Made by a program: the position numbers and the translations under genes. Shown in pieces: positions 16,334 to 26,049 of a stretch of 60,679 bases of DNA (positions within the stretch are counted from its first letter, which is position 1; every line of letters begins with the position of its first letter). This DNA is from an uncultured Bacteroides sp. (GTDB lineage: Bacteria > Bacteroidota > Bacteroidia > Bacteroidales > Bacteroidaceae). A model generated the notes under the pieces. That model was not told where the DNA came from and made no database searches. It was given only the letters and a program-made list of their open reading frames with translations. The stretch is taken from contig CAMTOS010000005.1 of the NCBI GenBank assembly GCA_947074195.1, positions 1-60,679 on the forward strand, given 5' to 3'.

Positions 16334-17671
16334 TTAGATTCTTGCCTGAATAGCTTTAGATGCTTCTTCGTAACCAGGTTTATTAAGCAATGCAAACATG
16401 TTTGCTTTGTATGCTTCTACACCAGGTTGGTTGAACGGATTAACTTCTAAAAGAAGTCCGCTGATACCGCAAGCCAGTTCGAAGAAATACAATAAACCAC
16501 CGATGCTGTTTTCGCTCAGTGAAGGAATAACGATACGCATATTTGGTACACCACCGTCAACGTGAGCCAGCTGAGTTCCAAGTTCTGCCATTTTGTTTAC
16601 TTCATCAATGCGTTTACCAGCAAGGTAATTCAAACCGTCAAGATTATCTTCATCCGAAGGAACTTCAAGTTTGTGATCAACTTTATCTACAGAGATTACA
16701 GTTTCGAAGATAGTACGTTCGCCTTCCTGAATCCATTGACCCATAGAGTGAAGATCAGTCGAGAAGTCAACAGCAGCAGGGAAAATACCTTTGTGCTCTT
16801 TACCTTCAGACTCTCCGTAAAGCTGCTTCCACCATTCGTTTACGTAGTGAAGTTTAGGATTGAAATTTACAAGGATTTCAATTTTCTTTCCGTCTTTGTA
16901 AAGTTCGTTACGTGTAGCTGCATAAAGTGCTGCAGGATTTTCTGCAAAAGGCACATTAAGACCACAAGCTTTTTCCATTTCAACTGCACCGCCTACCAGT
17001 TTGTCGATATCGAAACCGGCAATAGCGATTGGCAATAAACCTACCGGAGTAAGTACTGAAAAACGACCACCTACATTATCAGGAATGATGTACGATTTGT
17101 AACCCTCCTTGTCAGCTGTGATACGTGCTGCACCTTTTTTCTCATCAGTAACGGCTACAATCACTTTCTTCGCCATCTCTTTGCCGCGTTGATCTTCGCA
17201 TTGTTTTTTCAACAGACGGAAAGCCAGAGCTGTTTCAGTAGTTGTTCCTGATTTTGAAATATTGATCACACCAAATTTCTTATCTTTCAGGAATTCAGTC
17301 AATTCGAACAAATAATCTTCGCTGATGTTGTGACCTGCATAAATAATAACCGGTGCTGTTTTCTTATCCTGCAACCAGGTAAAGCTATTTGATAGTGCTT
17401 CGATTACAGCGCGGGCACCAAGGTAACTACCACCGATACCGGCTACAATTACCACTTCGCAGTTTTCACGAAGCACCTGAGCAGTTGCTTTAATATCATC
17501 AAGATGTTCTTTTGTAAGCGATGAAGGCAAATGCAACCATCCTAAATAATCGTTACCTTTACAAGTACCGTTTTCCAACGCTTCCTGCGCAGCTTTTACT
17601 TTAGGTTCCCATGCATAGATTGCTTCTTTTGAAGCAAAGCCAAGGCATTTTTCAATACTAAGACTAATCAT
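16334..17671 (-). CDS. pgi: Glucose-6-phosphate isomerase
   Basis: Interconverts glucose 6-phosphate and fructose 6-phosphate in glycolysis. The 445-residue length matches the short bacterial form (the E. coli form is ~549). Characteristic segments are [33 protein letters not shown] (sugar-phosphate SIS motif), [14 protein letters not shown], and the C-terminal [12 protein letters not shown] with the catalytic Lys. It is the last gene of the minus-strand run lysS, gpsA, pgi, 46 bp behind gpsA, and ends at a strong terminator. Confidence 0.97.
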   Translation of the reverse strand: MISLSIEKCLGFASKEAIYAWEPKVKAAQEALENGTCKGNDYLGWLHLPSSLTKEHLDDIKATAQVLRENCEVVIVAGIGGSYLGARAVIEALSNSFTWLQDKKTAPVIIYAGHNISEDYLFELTEFLKDKKFGVINISKSGTTTETALAFRLLKKQCEDQRGKEMAKKVIVAVTDEKKGAARITADKEGYKSYIIPDNVGGRFSVLTPVGLLPIAIAGFDIDKLVGGAVEMEKACGLNVPFAENPAALYAATRNELYKDGKKIEILVNFNPKLHYVNEWWKQLYGESEGKEHKGIFPAAVDFSTDLHSMGQWIQEGERTIFETVISVDKVDHKLEVPSDEDNLDGLNYLAGKRIDEVNKMAELGTQLAHVDGGVPNMRIVIPSLSENSIGGLLYFFELACGISGLLLEVNPFNQPGVEAYKANMFALLNKPGYEEASKAIQARI

Positions 17672-17717
17672 AACTATTTAAATCATTTTAAAGGTTATAT
17701 ATCGGTTGTAAATTTCC

Positions 17718-18713
17718 TTATCTGAAAGAATCTGTCAACAATTTAATCTCAATCATAGGCGATATACGCTCGTATAGGATGTTGTAAACAGCATCAAGAA
17801 TAGGCATATTTACATGATAATGTTTATTTATTTCTTTGATACATTTAGTACCATAATAACCTTCGGCAATCATTTCCATTTCAATTTGGGCACTCTTTAC
17901 CGAGTAGCCTTTACCGATCATCGAACCAAAAGTACGATTACGGCTGAATTTAGAATAACCGGTTACCAGAAGGTCGCCCAGGTAAACAGATTCATCCACA
18001 TTTCTGTTTAGCGGATGCACAGTATCGAGGAAACGTCTCATTTCCTGAATGGCATTCGATATCAGAACGGCCTGGAAGTTATCACCATATTTCAGACCAC
18101 TGCAAATACCGGCGGCGATGGCGTACACGTTTTTCAGTACCGAACTGTATTCGATACCTGTAACGTCATCGCTAACGGATGTTTTCATAAACGAGCTGCT
18201 GATCTGACGGGCAAAAATGCGAGCTTTATCTTTATCCGAACATGCCAGAGTTACATAAGAAAGGCGCTCGAGAGCCACTTCTTCGGCATGGCAAGGACCG
18301 GCAAGAACTGCAATGTTCTCGGCAGGAACCTTATACTCTTTAACGAAATAATCAGAAATAATCAGATTGTCATCCGGTACTATCCCCTTGATGGCAGTGA
18401 TAATAAACTTATCCTTAAGTTTTACTTTAAGCTTTTTAAGATGGCTTTTTAAGTAAGGCGAGGGGGTAACAAAAACCAGCGTATCCGACTCTCTTACAAT
18501 ATCATTTATGTTAGAGTAGAAATTAATTTTTTTGGTATCGAACTTTACGCTCGTGAGATATGCGGGATTATGTCCTAATCTCTTGAAATCAGCAATACGG
18601 TCTTCGCGACGCATATACCAATTGATGCTTCCATCGTGAGTCAGAAACATTTTAGCAATGGCAGTTGCCCAGCTTCCGCCTCCCACTATCGCTATCCTAC
18701 CAGGTAATTTCAT
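17718..18713 (-). CDS. gpsA: NAD(P)-dependent glycerol-3-phosphate dehydrogenase
   Basis: Reduces dihydroxyacetone phosphate to sn-glycerol 3-phosphate for phospholipid synthesis. With the start at 18713 it is 331 residues, opening MKLPGRIAIVGGGSWATAIA, the Rossmann GGGSWATA at residues 11-18 as in the family. AGPCHAEEV, the catalytic-Lys segment SSVLKNVYAIAAGI and the C-terminal KGYSVKSAQIEMEMIAEGYY are all there. An ATG nine bases upstream (18722) is equally possible, adding MTY. Middle gene of the lysS-gpsA-pgi run. Confidence 0.95.
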   Translation of the reverse strand: MKLPGRIAIVGGGSWATAIAKMFLTHDGSINWYMRREDRIADFKRLGHNPAYLTSVKFDTKKINFYSNINDIVRESDTLVFVTPSPYLKSHLKKLKVKLKDKFIITAIKGIVPDDNLIISDYFVKEYKVPAENIAVLAGPCHAEEVALERLSYVTLACSDKDKARIFARQISSSFMKTSVSDDVTGIEYSSVLKNVYAIAAGICSGLKYGDNFQAVLISNAIQEMRRFLDTVHPLNRNVDESVYLGDLLVTGYSKFSRNRTFGSMIGKGYSVKSAQIEMEMIAEGYYGTKCIKEINKHYHVNMPILDAVYNILYERISPMIEIKLLTDSFR

Positions 18714-18733
18714 ATATGTCATTCATTAAAAAC

Positions 18734-18776
18734 GAATAATTAAAGAGAAGGTTAATACCATCAACTTTAATTATTC
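18734..18776 (-). other. AT-rich inverted repeat between lysS and gpsA
   Basis: GAATAATTAAAG (18734-18745) and its perfect complement (18765-18776) flank a 19-nt loop, 12 bp past the lysS stop. On the minus strand the stem is followed by a short GTTTTT. It may be a weak attenuator or an mRNA-processing hairpin inside the operon. Confidence 0.5.
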
Positions 18777-18788
18777 ATTCTTTTTATA

Positions 18789-20516
18789 TTATTGTATTTT
18801 CTGAATCCACTCAGTTACTTCATTCACTGTAGGATTCGTTAGTTCCAGTTTAAACTTTTTGTTAATACCACAAATCTCCTGATGTAATTTCTGAGGATTT
18901 ACATCTTTCATACTGGCTACAAGATTGTAACCTGCCTTCTGAAATACAGGAATCCATGCTTCAGGAATTCCGAGTTCGGTATATTTTGAATCCGCATCTT
19001 TAGGCACTACTTTTTCAGGGCGCATCTGTGGGAAGAATAATACTTCCTGAATTGCTACCTGACCAGTCATCAGCATTACCAGACGGTCCATACCAATACC
19101 CATACCCGAAGTAGGAGGCATACCATATTCCAGCGAGCGGATAAAATCTTTATCGATAATCATCGCTTCATCATCACCTTTTTCGCTCAGTTTCATCTGC
19201 TCCATAAAGCGGTCCAGCTGGTCGATAGGGTCGTTTAGCTCAGAGTATGCATTCGCCAGCTCTTTACCGTTAACCATCAGCTCAAAGCGCTCTGTCAGTT
19301 CAGGGTTGCTGCGATGACGTTTTGTAAGAGGCGACATCTCGATAGGGTAGTCTGTAATAAATGTTGGCTGAATGTAGTTGCCTTCGCAGAATTCTCCGAA
19401 GATCTCATCAATCATTTTACCTTTACCCATAGTTTCATCTACCTCAAGTTTCAACTCCTTGCAGATCGCACGGATTTCATCTTCGGTTTTACCATGAAGA
19501 TCGTGACCTGTAAACTCTTTGATAGAGTCAAGCATTGTCACGCGTTTATATGGTGTTTTAAAGTTGATTACATTGTCACCAACTTTTACTTCTGTTGTGC
19601 CATTTACATCTTTACAGATCTTTTCGATCATGTTTTCAGTAAATGTCATCATCCAGTTATAATCTTTATAAGATACATACACTTCCATCGCTGTAAACTC
19701 CGGATTGTGTGTACGGTCCATACCTTCGTTACGGAAGTTTTTAGAAAACTCGTATACACCCTCGAAGCCACCCACGATAAGTCTCTTCAGGTAAAGTTCA
19801 TTGGCAATACGAAGATACAATGGAATATCCAGTGCATTGTGATGAGTCTCGAAAGGACGTGCTGCTGCACCACCCGCAATTGATTGAAGGATAGGAGTTT
19901 CTACCTCAATGAAATCGCGGCTGTTGAAATATTCACGCATAGAGTTGTATACCTTTGTGCGTTTGATAAAGATGTCTTTAACACCTTCGTTCACCACAAG
20001 GTCTACATAGCGCTGACGGTAACGCAACTCAGGATCCTCGAAAGAGTCATAAGCTACACCATCTTTATATTTTACAATTGGAAGTGGTTTAATAGATTTG
20101 GCAAGAACAGTAAGCTTTTGTGCATGAATACTGATTTCGCCCATTTGAGTACGGAATACATATCCTTCGATTCCGATAAAATCGCCAAGGTCTAAAAGGC
20201 GTTTAAAAACTGTATTGTAAAGTTCTTTATCCTCTCCCGGACAAATGTCATCGCGGGTAATGTATACCTGGATACGACCTTTGGAGTCTTGCAGTTCGAT
20301 AAAAGACGCCTTGCCCATGATACGACGGCTCATGATGCGTCCGGCTACAGATACTTGTCTTGGTTCGGTATCATCTTTAAATTCTTCTTTTATATCTGTT
20401 GAGTAAGCATTTACTACATACTCGGCTGCGGGATACGGGTCGATACCCAACTCGCGGAGCTCATTCAGATTGTTGCGTCGGATGATTTCCTGTTCACTAA
20501 GTTCTAATAGGTTCAT
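18789..20516 (-). CDS. lysS: Lysyl-tRNA synthetase, class II
   Basis: Charges tRNA-Lys. The 575-residue protein begins [20 protein letters not shown], the family N-terminus, then an OB-fold anticodon-binding domain (residues ~55-170, [21 protein letters not shown]) and the class II core: motif 1 near [10 protein letters not shown], motif 2 [20 protein letters not shown] and motif 3 [18 protein letters not shown]. About 65 residues past motif 3 form a C-terminal extension often seen in Bacteroidetes. The longest open frame starts at 20561, above the predicted transcription start at about 20541, so ATG 20516 is used. First gene of the run with gpsA and pgi. Confidence 0.96.
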   Translation of the reverse strand: MNLLELSEQEIIRRNNLNELRELGIDPYPAAEYVVNAYSTDIKEEFKDDTEPRQVSVAGRIMSRRIMGKASFIELQDSKGRIQVYITRDDICPGEDKELYNTVFKRLLDLGDFIGIEGYVFRTQMGEISIHAQKLTVLAKSIKPLPIVKYKDGVAYDSFEDPELRYRQRYVDLVVNEGVKDIFIKRTKVYNSMREYFNSRDFIEVETPILQSIAGGAAARPFETHHNALDIPLYLRIANELYLKRLIVGGFEGVYEFSKNFRNEGMDRTHNPEFTAMEVYVSYKDYNWMMTFTENMIEKICKDVNGTTEVKVGDNVINFKTPYKRVTMLDSIKEFTGHDLHGKTEDEIRAICKELKLEVDETMGKGKMIDEIFGEFCEGNYIQPTFITDYPIEMSPLTKRHRSNPELTERFELMVNGKELANAYSELNDPIDQLDRFMEQMKLSEKGDDEAMIIDKDFIRSLEYGMPPTSGMGIGMDRLVMLMTGQVAIQEVLFFPQMRPEKVVPKDADSKYTELGIPEAWIPVFQKAGYNLVASMKDVNPQKLHQEICGINKKFKLELTNPTVNEVTEWIQKIQ

Positions 20517-20545
20517 TACGTAATGTATTAACTCAATATTTGGGA

Positions 20546-20553
20546 CAAAAGTA
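20546..20553 (-). promoter_or_regulatory. Candidate -7 box for lysS
   Basis: Minus-strand TACTTTTG matches TAnnTTTG about 30 bp before the chosen ATG. No convincing -33 TTTG. Confidence 0.45.
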
Positions 20554-20580
20554 CGAAACATTTTTTATATAGCGTTACTT

Positions 20581-20610
20581 TTTGGCTTAAATAAAGATTA
20601 CCTATCTTTG
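20581..20610 (+). promoter_or_regulatory. Promoter of the MATE transporter gene
   Basis: TTTG at 20581-20584 and TATCTTTG at 20603-20610, separated by 18 bp, about 20 bp before the ATG. Divergent from the lysS box 27 bp away. Confidence 0.5.
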
Positions 20611-20630
20611 CAAACTCTTAAATATTTCAT

Positions 20631-21992
20631 ATGATCGAACAAAATATACCCACAGCGTTGGGTACCCAAAAAATTGGGAAGTTACTTTTACAGTATGCAG
20701 TTCCGGCTATTATAGCAATGACAGCAGCCTCATTATACAATATGGTCGATAGTATTTTTATCGGCAGGGGTGTAGGGGCTTTGGCCATTTCAGGACTCGC
20801 TATTACTTTTCCTCTGATCAATCTTGCAGCTGCCTTTGGCTCTTTAGTTGGTGTTGGTGCTGCCACCTTGATGTCGGTTAAATTAGGACAAAAAGACTAC
20901 GATACTGCCCAGCGCATTCTGGGAAATGTCTTAGTGCTGAATATCATCATCGGTTTGGTATTCATGATACTTTCTTTGATTTTTCTCGACCCTATTCTTT
21001 ACTTTTTCGGGGCCAGTGAACAAACCATCGGTTATGCCCGCGATTACATGGAGGTTATTCTTTACGGGAATATCATCACCCATATCTATCTGGGCCTTAA
21101 TGCTATTCTTCGTTCGTCAGGACATCCGCAAAAGGCGATGTATGCTACAATTGCTACAGTGATTCTGAACTCCATTCTCGACCCGATTTTCATTTTCGTG
21201 CTCGACTGGGGTATTCGTGGTGCAGCTATTGCTACGGTACTTGCTCAGATTGCTTCGCTGATATGGCAGTTCAAATTCTTTAGTAACAAAAAGGCGATGC
21301 TTCATTTTCACCGTGGTATATTCCGTTTAAGAAAGAAGATAGTGCTCGATTCTCTTGCCATCGGTATGTCTCCTTTCATGATGAATATGGCCTCTTGCTT
21401 TATCATTATCCTCATTAATCAGGGGCTCCAGAAGTATGGAGGCGATATGGCCATCGGGGCATTCGGTATTGTAAACCGCATAGCTTTTGTCTTTGTCATG
21501 ATTGTGCTCGGATTAAATCAGGGAATGCAGCCCATTGCCGGTTACAATTTCGGGGCGCGGGCTTTTGAACGTGTAACTCATGTTTTGAAGATTACCATTA
21601 TTGTGGCCACCTGCATTACCACTCTTGGTTTTATACTGGGCGTATTTTTCCCGACACCTATTGTATCTATTTTTACAAAAGATCAGGAATTGATTCGTCA
21701 GGCTGCTGAAGGTTTGCAGATTGTTGTTTTTGTATTCCCTATTGTAGGTTTCCAGATGGTTACTTCAAACTTCTTTCAGAGTATTGGTATGCCGGGCAAA
21801 GCTATATTCTTATCACTCACCCGTCAGTTGTTGTTTCTTGCTCCGCTATTGCTGATATTGCCTCGCTTTTATCAGCAGAAAGGCGTATGGGTAAGTATGC
21901 CAATTGCCGATTTGATAGCCAGTGTCGTGGCTTTCTGTTTGCTGGTGTGGCAGTTCCGTAAATTTAAAAGCGGTAAGGTTAAGGAGATGTAA
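20631..21992 (+). CDS. MATE family efflux transporter
   Basis: A 453-residue inner-membrane cation-coupled multidrug/metabolite exporter with about twelve hydrophobic segments. The N-terminal MATE repeat shows YAVPAIIAMTAASLYNMVDS and FIGRGVGALAISGLAITFP, and the second half carries LGLNQGMQPIAGYNFGA, a family hallmark. Length is standard. The substrate cannot be inferred. A single-gene unit with its own promoter and a strong terminator. Confidence 0.93.
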   Translation: MIEQNIPTALGTQKIGKLLLQYAVPAIIAMTAASLYNMVDSIFIGRGVGALAISGLAITFPLINLAAAFGSLVGVGAATLMSVKLGQKDYDTAQRILGNVLVLNIIIGLVFMILSLIFLDPILYFFGASEQTIGYARDYMEVILYGNIITHIYLGLNAILRSSGHPQKAMYATIATVILNSILDPIFIFVLDWGIRGAAIATVLAQIASLIWQFKFFSNKKAMLHFHRGIFRLRKKIVLDSLAIGMSPFMMNMASCFIIILINQGLQKYGGDMAIGAFGIVNRIAFVFVMIVLGLNQGMQPIAGYNFGARAFERVTHVLKITIIVATCITTLGFILGVFFPTPIVSIFTKDQELIRQAAEGLQIVVFVFPIVGFQMVTSNFFQSIGMPGKAIFLSLTRQLLFLAPLLLILPRFYQQKGVWVSMPIADLIASVVAFCLLVWQFRKFKSGKVKEM

Positions 21993-22013
21993 TCACTTAC
22001 TGTTCATGATATT

Positions 22014-22053
22014 AAAAAAGAGATTCTGGCCATTGACAGAATCTCTTTTTTTA
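22014..22053. terminator. Bidirectional terminator between MATE and hcp
   Basis: AAAAAAGAGATTCTG and CAGAATCTCTTTTTT are perfect 15-bp complements around an 8-nt loop, giving T runs on both strands. The two genes converge here. Confidence 0.9.
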
Positions 22054-22060
22054 TTCATTA

Positions 22061-23689
22061 TTATCCAAAGAATATCTTCATATCATTTTCTACATCGGTG
22101 ATGCCTGCGATACCAAATTTTTCGACCAGCACGCTTAGTACATTAGGCGATACAAACGCAGGTAGAGTAGGACCTAAATGTATATTTTTTACACCAAGAG
22201 ATAGCAATGCGAGGAATACAATAACTGCCTTTTGTTCGTACCAGGCAATATTATAATCTATCGGCAGCTCATTGATATCGCTCAATCCGAATACTTCTTT
22301 TAGTTTCAGCGCAATCATGACCAGTGAATAACTGTCGTTGCACTGACCGGCATCCAGTACCCTTGGAATTCCGCCAATATCGCCCAAAGGTAACTTTAAG
22401 TATCTGTATTTAGCACAACCGGCTGTCAGAATAACAGTGTCTTTCGGAAGCGCTTCGGCAAATTCTGTGTAATATTTTCTGGACGACATGCGGCCATCAC
22501 AACCGGCCATTACAATAAACTTTTTAATGGCGCCCGATTTTACTGCATCTACCACTTTATCGGCAAGGGCCACTACCTGAGCGTGCGCAAATCCGCCAAT
22601 AATCTCACCATGCTCAATTTCGGTTGGCGCAGCACATTTTTTAGCATGCTCTATGATGATTGAGAAATCTTTCATTTTGCCCGGTTCTCTGTCAGGAATA
22701 TGTTTGAATCCTTCGAATCCCACAATGCCGGTTGTATATACTTTATCGGCATAAGTTGCATTTGGCAATGGAGGTACAAGGCAGTTTGTAGTAAACAGAA
22801 TTGGCCCGTTGAAAGTAGTGAACTCCTCTTTTTGTTTCCACCAGGCATTGCCGTAATTGCCTGCAAAATGACTGTATTTCTTAAAGGCAGGATAGTATTG
22901 CGACGGAAGCATTTCACTGTGTGTATATACATCGATACCGGTATCTTTTGTCTGCTCCAGCAAATCGTAAAGATCGTGCAGGTCATGCCCTGAAATCAGA
23001 ATACCCGGATTCTTTCTTACGCCGATATCTACTTTGGTAATTTCCGGATTGCCGTAAGTCGATGTGTTAGCTTTATCGAGCAAGGCCATTGTCTTAACGC
23101 CGAATTCTCCGCACTTCATTACCCAACCTACTAAATCTTCTGCACTCAGCTGTTGTGTGGTGGCAATCAGTCCATCCTGAATAAAATCGTAAATCGACTC
23201 ATCTTCAAATCCCAGTTTTTCGGCATGTTCTGCATAAGCCGACATTCCCTTTATTCCATAAGTCAGCAGTTCGCGCAATGAACGGATATCTTCATCTTCT
23301 GTATGAAGCACACCTACACTTTTGGCTTTCGCTTCCATTTCATCTACATTGTCCGACTTCCAGCTCAGACAATCGCAATTTGGGCAAGACTCTTCGCCTT
23401 TTTCAAGCGAATCGCGTAAGGCAATTGCTTCTTTTATTCTTTTTACGAAACGTTCTTTATCGAAGTTTGCATTTGTAATTGTCATAAAAAGAGATTCTAC
23501 AATAAACCGGTTTACTTCCGGAGCTATTTTTGTTCCCTTTTTACGCATTTCAGCCGTTCTATGCGAAATACCCTTTAGAAGAAAGATTAAAAGGTCTTGT
23601 AAATCCGCTACATCGGGTAATTTACCACATACTCCTCTTACTGTACATCCTTGATTCTTAGCTGTTTCCTGGCATTGATAACAAAACAT
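22061..23689 (-). CDS. hcp: Hydroxylamine reductase (hybrid cluster protein, class I)
   Basis: A 542-residue cytoplasmic iron-sulfur enzyme linked to nitric oxide/hydroxylamine stress in anaerobes. The N-terminal cysteines are C3, C6, C15 and C21, i.e. C-x2-C-x8-C-x5-C, the spacing of class I Hcps from strict anaerobes. Further hybrid-cluster ligands appear in [31 protein letters not shown] and [11 protein letters not shown]. No Hcr-type reductase gene is adjacent. Unlike its neighbours it has a full Shine-Dalgarno (AAGGAGGTGAT, ending right before the ATG), rare in Bacteroidetes, and no clear TAnnTTTG box upstream. Those features could reflect special regulation or acquisition from another phylum. 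Confidence 0.95.
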   Translation of the reverse strand: MFCYQCQETAKNQGCTVRGVCGKLPDVADLQDLLIFLLKGISHRTAEMRKKGTKIAPEVNRFIVESLFMTITNANFDKERFVKRIKEAIALRDSLEKGEESCPNCDCLSWKSDNVDEMEAKAKSVGVLHTEDEDIRSLRELLTYGIKGMSAYAEHAEKLGFEDESIYDFIQDGLIATTQQLSAEDLVGWVMKCGEFGVKTMALLDKANTSTYGNPEITKVDIGVRKNPGILISGHDLHDLYDLLEQTKDTGIDVYTHSEMLPSQYYPAFKKYSHFAGNYGNAWWKQKEEFTTFNGPILFTTNCLVPPLPNATYADKVYTTGIVGFEGFKHIPDREPGKMKDFSIIIEHAKKCAAPTEIEHGEIIGGFAHAQVVALADKVVDAVKSGAIKKFIVMAGCDGRMSSRKYYTEFAEALPKDTVILTAGCAKYRYLKLPLGDIGGIPRVLDAGQCNDSYSLVMIALKLKEVFGLSDINELPIDYNIAWYEQKAVIVFLALLSLGVKNIHLGPTLPAFVSPNVLSVLVEKFGIAGITDVENDMKIFFG

Positions 23690-23700
23690 ATCACCTCCTT
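23690..23700 (-). promoter_or_regulatory. Strong Shine-Dalgarno for hcp
   Basis: Minus-strand AAGGAGGTGAT immediately precedes the hcp ATG, complementary to the 3' end of 16S rRNA over its core. Other genes here have A-rich leaders without such a site. Confidence 0.7.
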
Positions 23701-23868
23701 TTTTAAGTTATAAAATTGAGTTTTGTAATAACAAGAATTTCCTTGAACTTGTTTTGTAGTTAGTCTTTAATTAAAGATTATACCGCTTTTAAGAAGTAGA
23801 ATATCGGTTTATGACTTCTTTTCAGTTTAAAAAACAGTATTCTCTTTCAGTTTTTACAGGAAAAAATG

Positions 23869-23876
23869 TAAGTTTG
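23869..23876 (+). promoter_or_regulatory. Candidate -7 box for the cytidylate-kinase-like gene
   Basis: TAAGTTTG, matching TAnnTTTG, 25 bp before the ATG at 23902. The -33 region is only T-rich. Confidence 0.45.
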
Positions 23877-23901
23877 CTAATCAACGAAAACGAAATGAAA
23901 T

Positions 23902-24555
23902 ATGGATGACAAGTTTGTAATAAATATTGGTCGCCAGTTGGGCAGTGGCGGTAGAATTATTGGCGAGAAGCTGGCGAAACGTTTCGGTATTGGGTTTTAC
24001 GATAAGGAGCTCATTATTCTGGCTTCGAAAGATAGTGGTCTGTGCTCTGACTTTTTCGAGAAGGCCGATGAAGAGACAGAATCTTTTTCATTGGGCGGTC
24101 TTTTTGGTATGCGCTTTTCTTTCTACAATGATACCAGCTACACCGGTGTGAATTGTCTGAGCCATGATTCTTTATTCAAGATTCAGAGTGATGTCATTCG
24201 TCGTCTGGCCGATACGCAATCGTGTGTTTTCGTTGGTCGCTGTGCCGATTATATCCTTCGCGATCATCCGTTGGCAATAAATATTTTTATCTCTTCTCCA
24301 TTGGATGTTCGTATCAAACAAGTTAGTTTGTATCATCATATTCCGGCGAATGAGGCCGAAAATATGATTGAGAAAAAAGACCGTAAACGCGCTATTTATT
24401 ATAATTATTATACCTACAAAGAGTGGGGAGTAGCGGCATCTTATCAGTTATGCGTCGACTCATCTGTTTTGGGAATAGATGGTACTGTCGATTTTCTCGA
24501 AGATTATATCAGAAAATGTATTGCACAGCGTAAAATAGCCGGAACTACTGATTAA
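23902..24555 (+). CDS. Cytidylate-kinase-like family protein (P-loop)
   Basis: A 217-residue protein of the cytidylate-kinase-like family, distinct from the true cmk at 26.9 kb. The N-terminal loop reads NIGRQLGSGGRIIGEKLAKR (residues 7-26), with GSGGRIIG in place of a canonical GxxxxGK[ST], so it lacks the usual Walker Lys. FVGRCADYILRDHP and the lid-like KKDRKRAIYYNYYT resemble nucleotide kinase motifs. Substrate and even kinase activity are uncertain. It is transcribed alone, divergent from hcp, and ends at a hairpin terminator. Confidence 0.82.
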   Translation: MDDKFVINIGRQLGSGGRIIGEKLAKRFGIGFYDKELIILASKDSGLCSDFFEKADEETESFSLGGLFGMRFSFYNDTSYTGVNCLSHDSLFKIQSDVIRRLADTQSCVFVGRCADYILRDHPLAINIFISSPLDVRIKQVSLYHHIPANEAENMIEKKDRKRAIYYNYYTYKEWGVAASYQLCVDSSVLGIDGTVDFLEDYIRKCIAQRKIAGTTD

Positions 24556-24578
24556 TCTGTTTGTTACCTCTTTTGTAT

Positions 24579-24612
24579 GTCAGAATATATTTATGTTCTG
24601 ACTCTTTTTTAT
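24579..24612 (+). terminator. Terminator of the cytidylate-kinase-like gene
   Basis: GTCAGAA (24579-24585) pairs with TTCTGAC (24596-24602), followed by TCTTTTTT. The stem is short but correctly placed, 24 bp past the stop. Confidence 0.65.
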
Positions 24613-24779
24613 CTCTCTATATGTCCTGAAAAATGATTGTTTATAATCTTGTTTTCTTCAGGATCTTCCCTTTTATACATCGCAAAATACGTTAACCTTA
24701 TCGTAAAGTTACGCAATGCATTACCTGCAATTACTAAAAGGTTAGCCTGCAGCTATCGAATGTATGTCCTGTTTTTGAT

Positions 24780-24880
24780 GTATTGATGGTAAGTCAGTAA
24801 GCTATTGGTAGCATACTGGGTAGTTATGTCTGGTGTGCTGGCAATCTATTTCTGACATATTCGTGATAGCTTGCCGGCAA
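24780..24880. repeat. Degenerate member (B) of the 22-bp repeat family
   Basis: Inside the 414-bp gene-free stretch 24556-24969. The exact 12-mer ATAGCTTGCCGG occurs at 24866-24877, as in the loci at 5369 and 55360. The ~85 bp before it show a faint 11-bp rhythm (AGCTATTGG, AGCATACTGG, TGTGCTGG), which I read as a decayed array. 24613-24779 shows nothing I can name. Confidence 0.55.
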
Positions 24881-24893
24881 ACAAAGTTAAGAG

Positions 24894-24938
24894 CAAAAAA
24901 AAGCCTGCCATCCATGCAAAGCATGAAATGACAGGCTT
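24894..24938 (-). terminator. Terminator of pfkA
   Basis: AAGCCTGCCAT (24901-24911) pairs with ATGACAGGCTT (24928-24938), one mismatch. On the minus strand it is followed by a run of eight or more T, 32 bp beyond the pfkA stop. Confidence 0.85.
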
Positions 24939-24969
24939 TAAAATCAAATTTATTTGTTTGTTGAAAAAA

Positions 24970-25950
24970 TCAGATCGAAAGCTCTCGCAATACATTGACG
25001 AGATCTTTCTTGATCGGTTTATCGTTTTTAATCGCTTTGCTGAAAGGTACATATACGATTTCATCGTGTTCAATACCAATCATTACATTGCGTTGATCTT
25101 CCATAATTGCATCAATTGCAGCAGCACCAAGGCGGCTGGCAAGTATACGGTCATGAGCGGTTGGGCTACCACCACGCTGCAAGTGTCCAAGGATAGAAAC
25201 ACGTACATCGTATTGCGGATATTCATTTTTTACACGCTCAGCAAGATGCATTGCACCACCGGTAAGTTCACTTTCGGCAACAATAACAATACTACTGTTT
25301 TTCGATTTGCGGAAACCGCTTTTTATGAATTCTTCTAACTGGTCAACTTCTGTATCTACTTCCGGAATAATTGCAGCTTCAGCACCCGAAGCAATTGCGC
25401 CATTCAGTGCAAGGAAACCGGCATCGCGGCCCATCACCTCCACAAAGAACAAACGTTCGTGCGATGTTGCTGTATCGCGGATTTTATCTACGGCATCAAG
25501 AATTGTATTTAAAGCTGTATCGTAACCAATAGTTGTATCAGTACCAAAAAGGTCGTTGTCGATTGTGCCCGGCAAGCCGATACATGGTATATCATACTCC
25601 TGTGCAAAAATGCGTGCACCGGTCAAAGAACCATCACCACCGATAATAACCAGTGCATCGATACCTTCCTGCTTCATGTTTTCGTAAGCAGTCTTACGAC
25701 CTTCAGGTGTAAGAAACTCTGCACAACGGGCAGTTTTAAGTATGGTACCTCCCAGTTGAATGATGTTACTAACATCCTGGCTTTTGAATTCTTTAATCTC
25801 TCCTGTAACCAATCCTTTGTAACCACGATAAATGCCTTTCACCTGCAGACCATTGTAAATGGCCGAACGCGTTACAGCGCGGATTGCGGCATTCATACCG
25901 GGTGCGTCACCTCCTGAAGTTAATACACCAATACATTTTACTGTTCCCAT
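24970..25950 (-). CDS. pfkA: 6-phosphofructokinase, ATP-dependent
   Basis: Phosphorylates fructose 6-phosphate in glycolysis. The 326-residue protein has [19 protein letters not shown] at residues 8-26, [11 protein letters not shown] (Gly after GGD, the mark of ATP rather than pyrophosphate use), [20 protein letters not shown] with the catalytic Asp, and [12 protein letters not shown]. Length matches the bacterial tetrameric enzyme. Transcribed alone: a TATATTTG box (25979-25986) precedes it and a hairpin follows. Its upstream neighbour on the same strand is ispH, 99 bp away. Confidence 0.97.
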   Translation of the reverse strand: MGTVKCIGVLTSGGDAPGMNAAIRAVTRSAIYNGLQVKGIYRGYKGLVTGEIKEFKSQDVSNIIQLGGTILKTARCAEFLTPEGRKTAYENMKQEGIDALVIIGGDGSLTGARIFAQEYDIPCIGLPGTIDNDLFGTDTTIGYDTALNTILDAVDKIRDTATSHERLFFVEVMGRDAGFLALNGAIASGAEAAIIPEVDTEVDQLEEFIKSGFRKSKNSSIVIVAESELTGGAMHLAERVKNEYPQYDVRVSILGHLQRGGSPTAHDRILASRLGAAAIDAIMEDQRNVMIGIEHDEIVYVPFSKAIKNDKPIKKDLVNVLRELSI

Positions 25951-25978
25951 AACAATCTTAATTTTACATATATCACTG

Positions 25979-25986
25979 CAAATATA
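25979..25986 (-). promoter_or_regulatory. Candidate -7 box for pfkA
   Basis: Minus-strand TATATTTG, 28 bp before the ATG. A full TAnnTTTG match without an obvious -33 element. Confidence 0.5.
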
Positions 25987-26049
25987 GGAAAAAGTGATAG
26001 TAAAATCCTACAATAAGCAGCAAACTCTTAGCTGTTGTGGTAAATAACG

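Noticed and set aside
24846..25079. A 77-codon minus-strand frame over the pfkA terminator
   Set aside because: It overlaps the end of pfkA and the terminator stem in another frame; no support.
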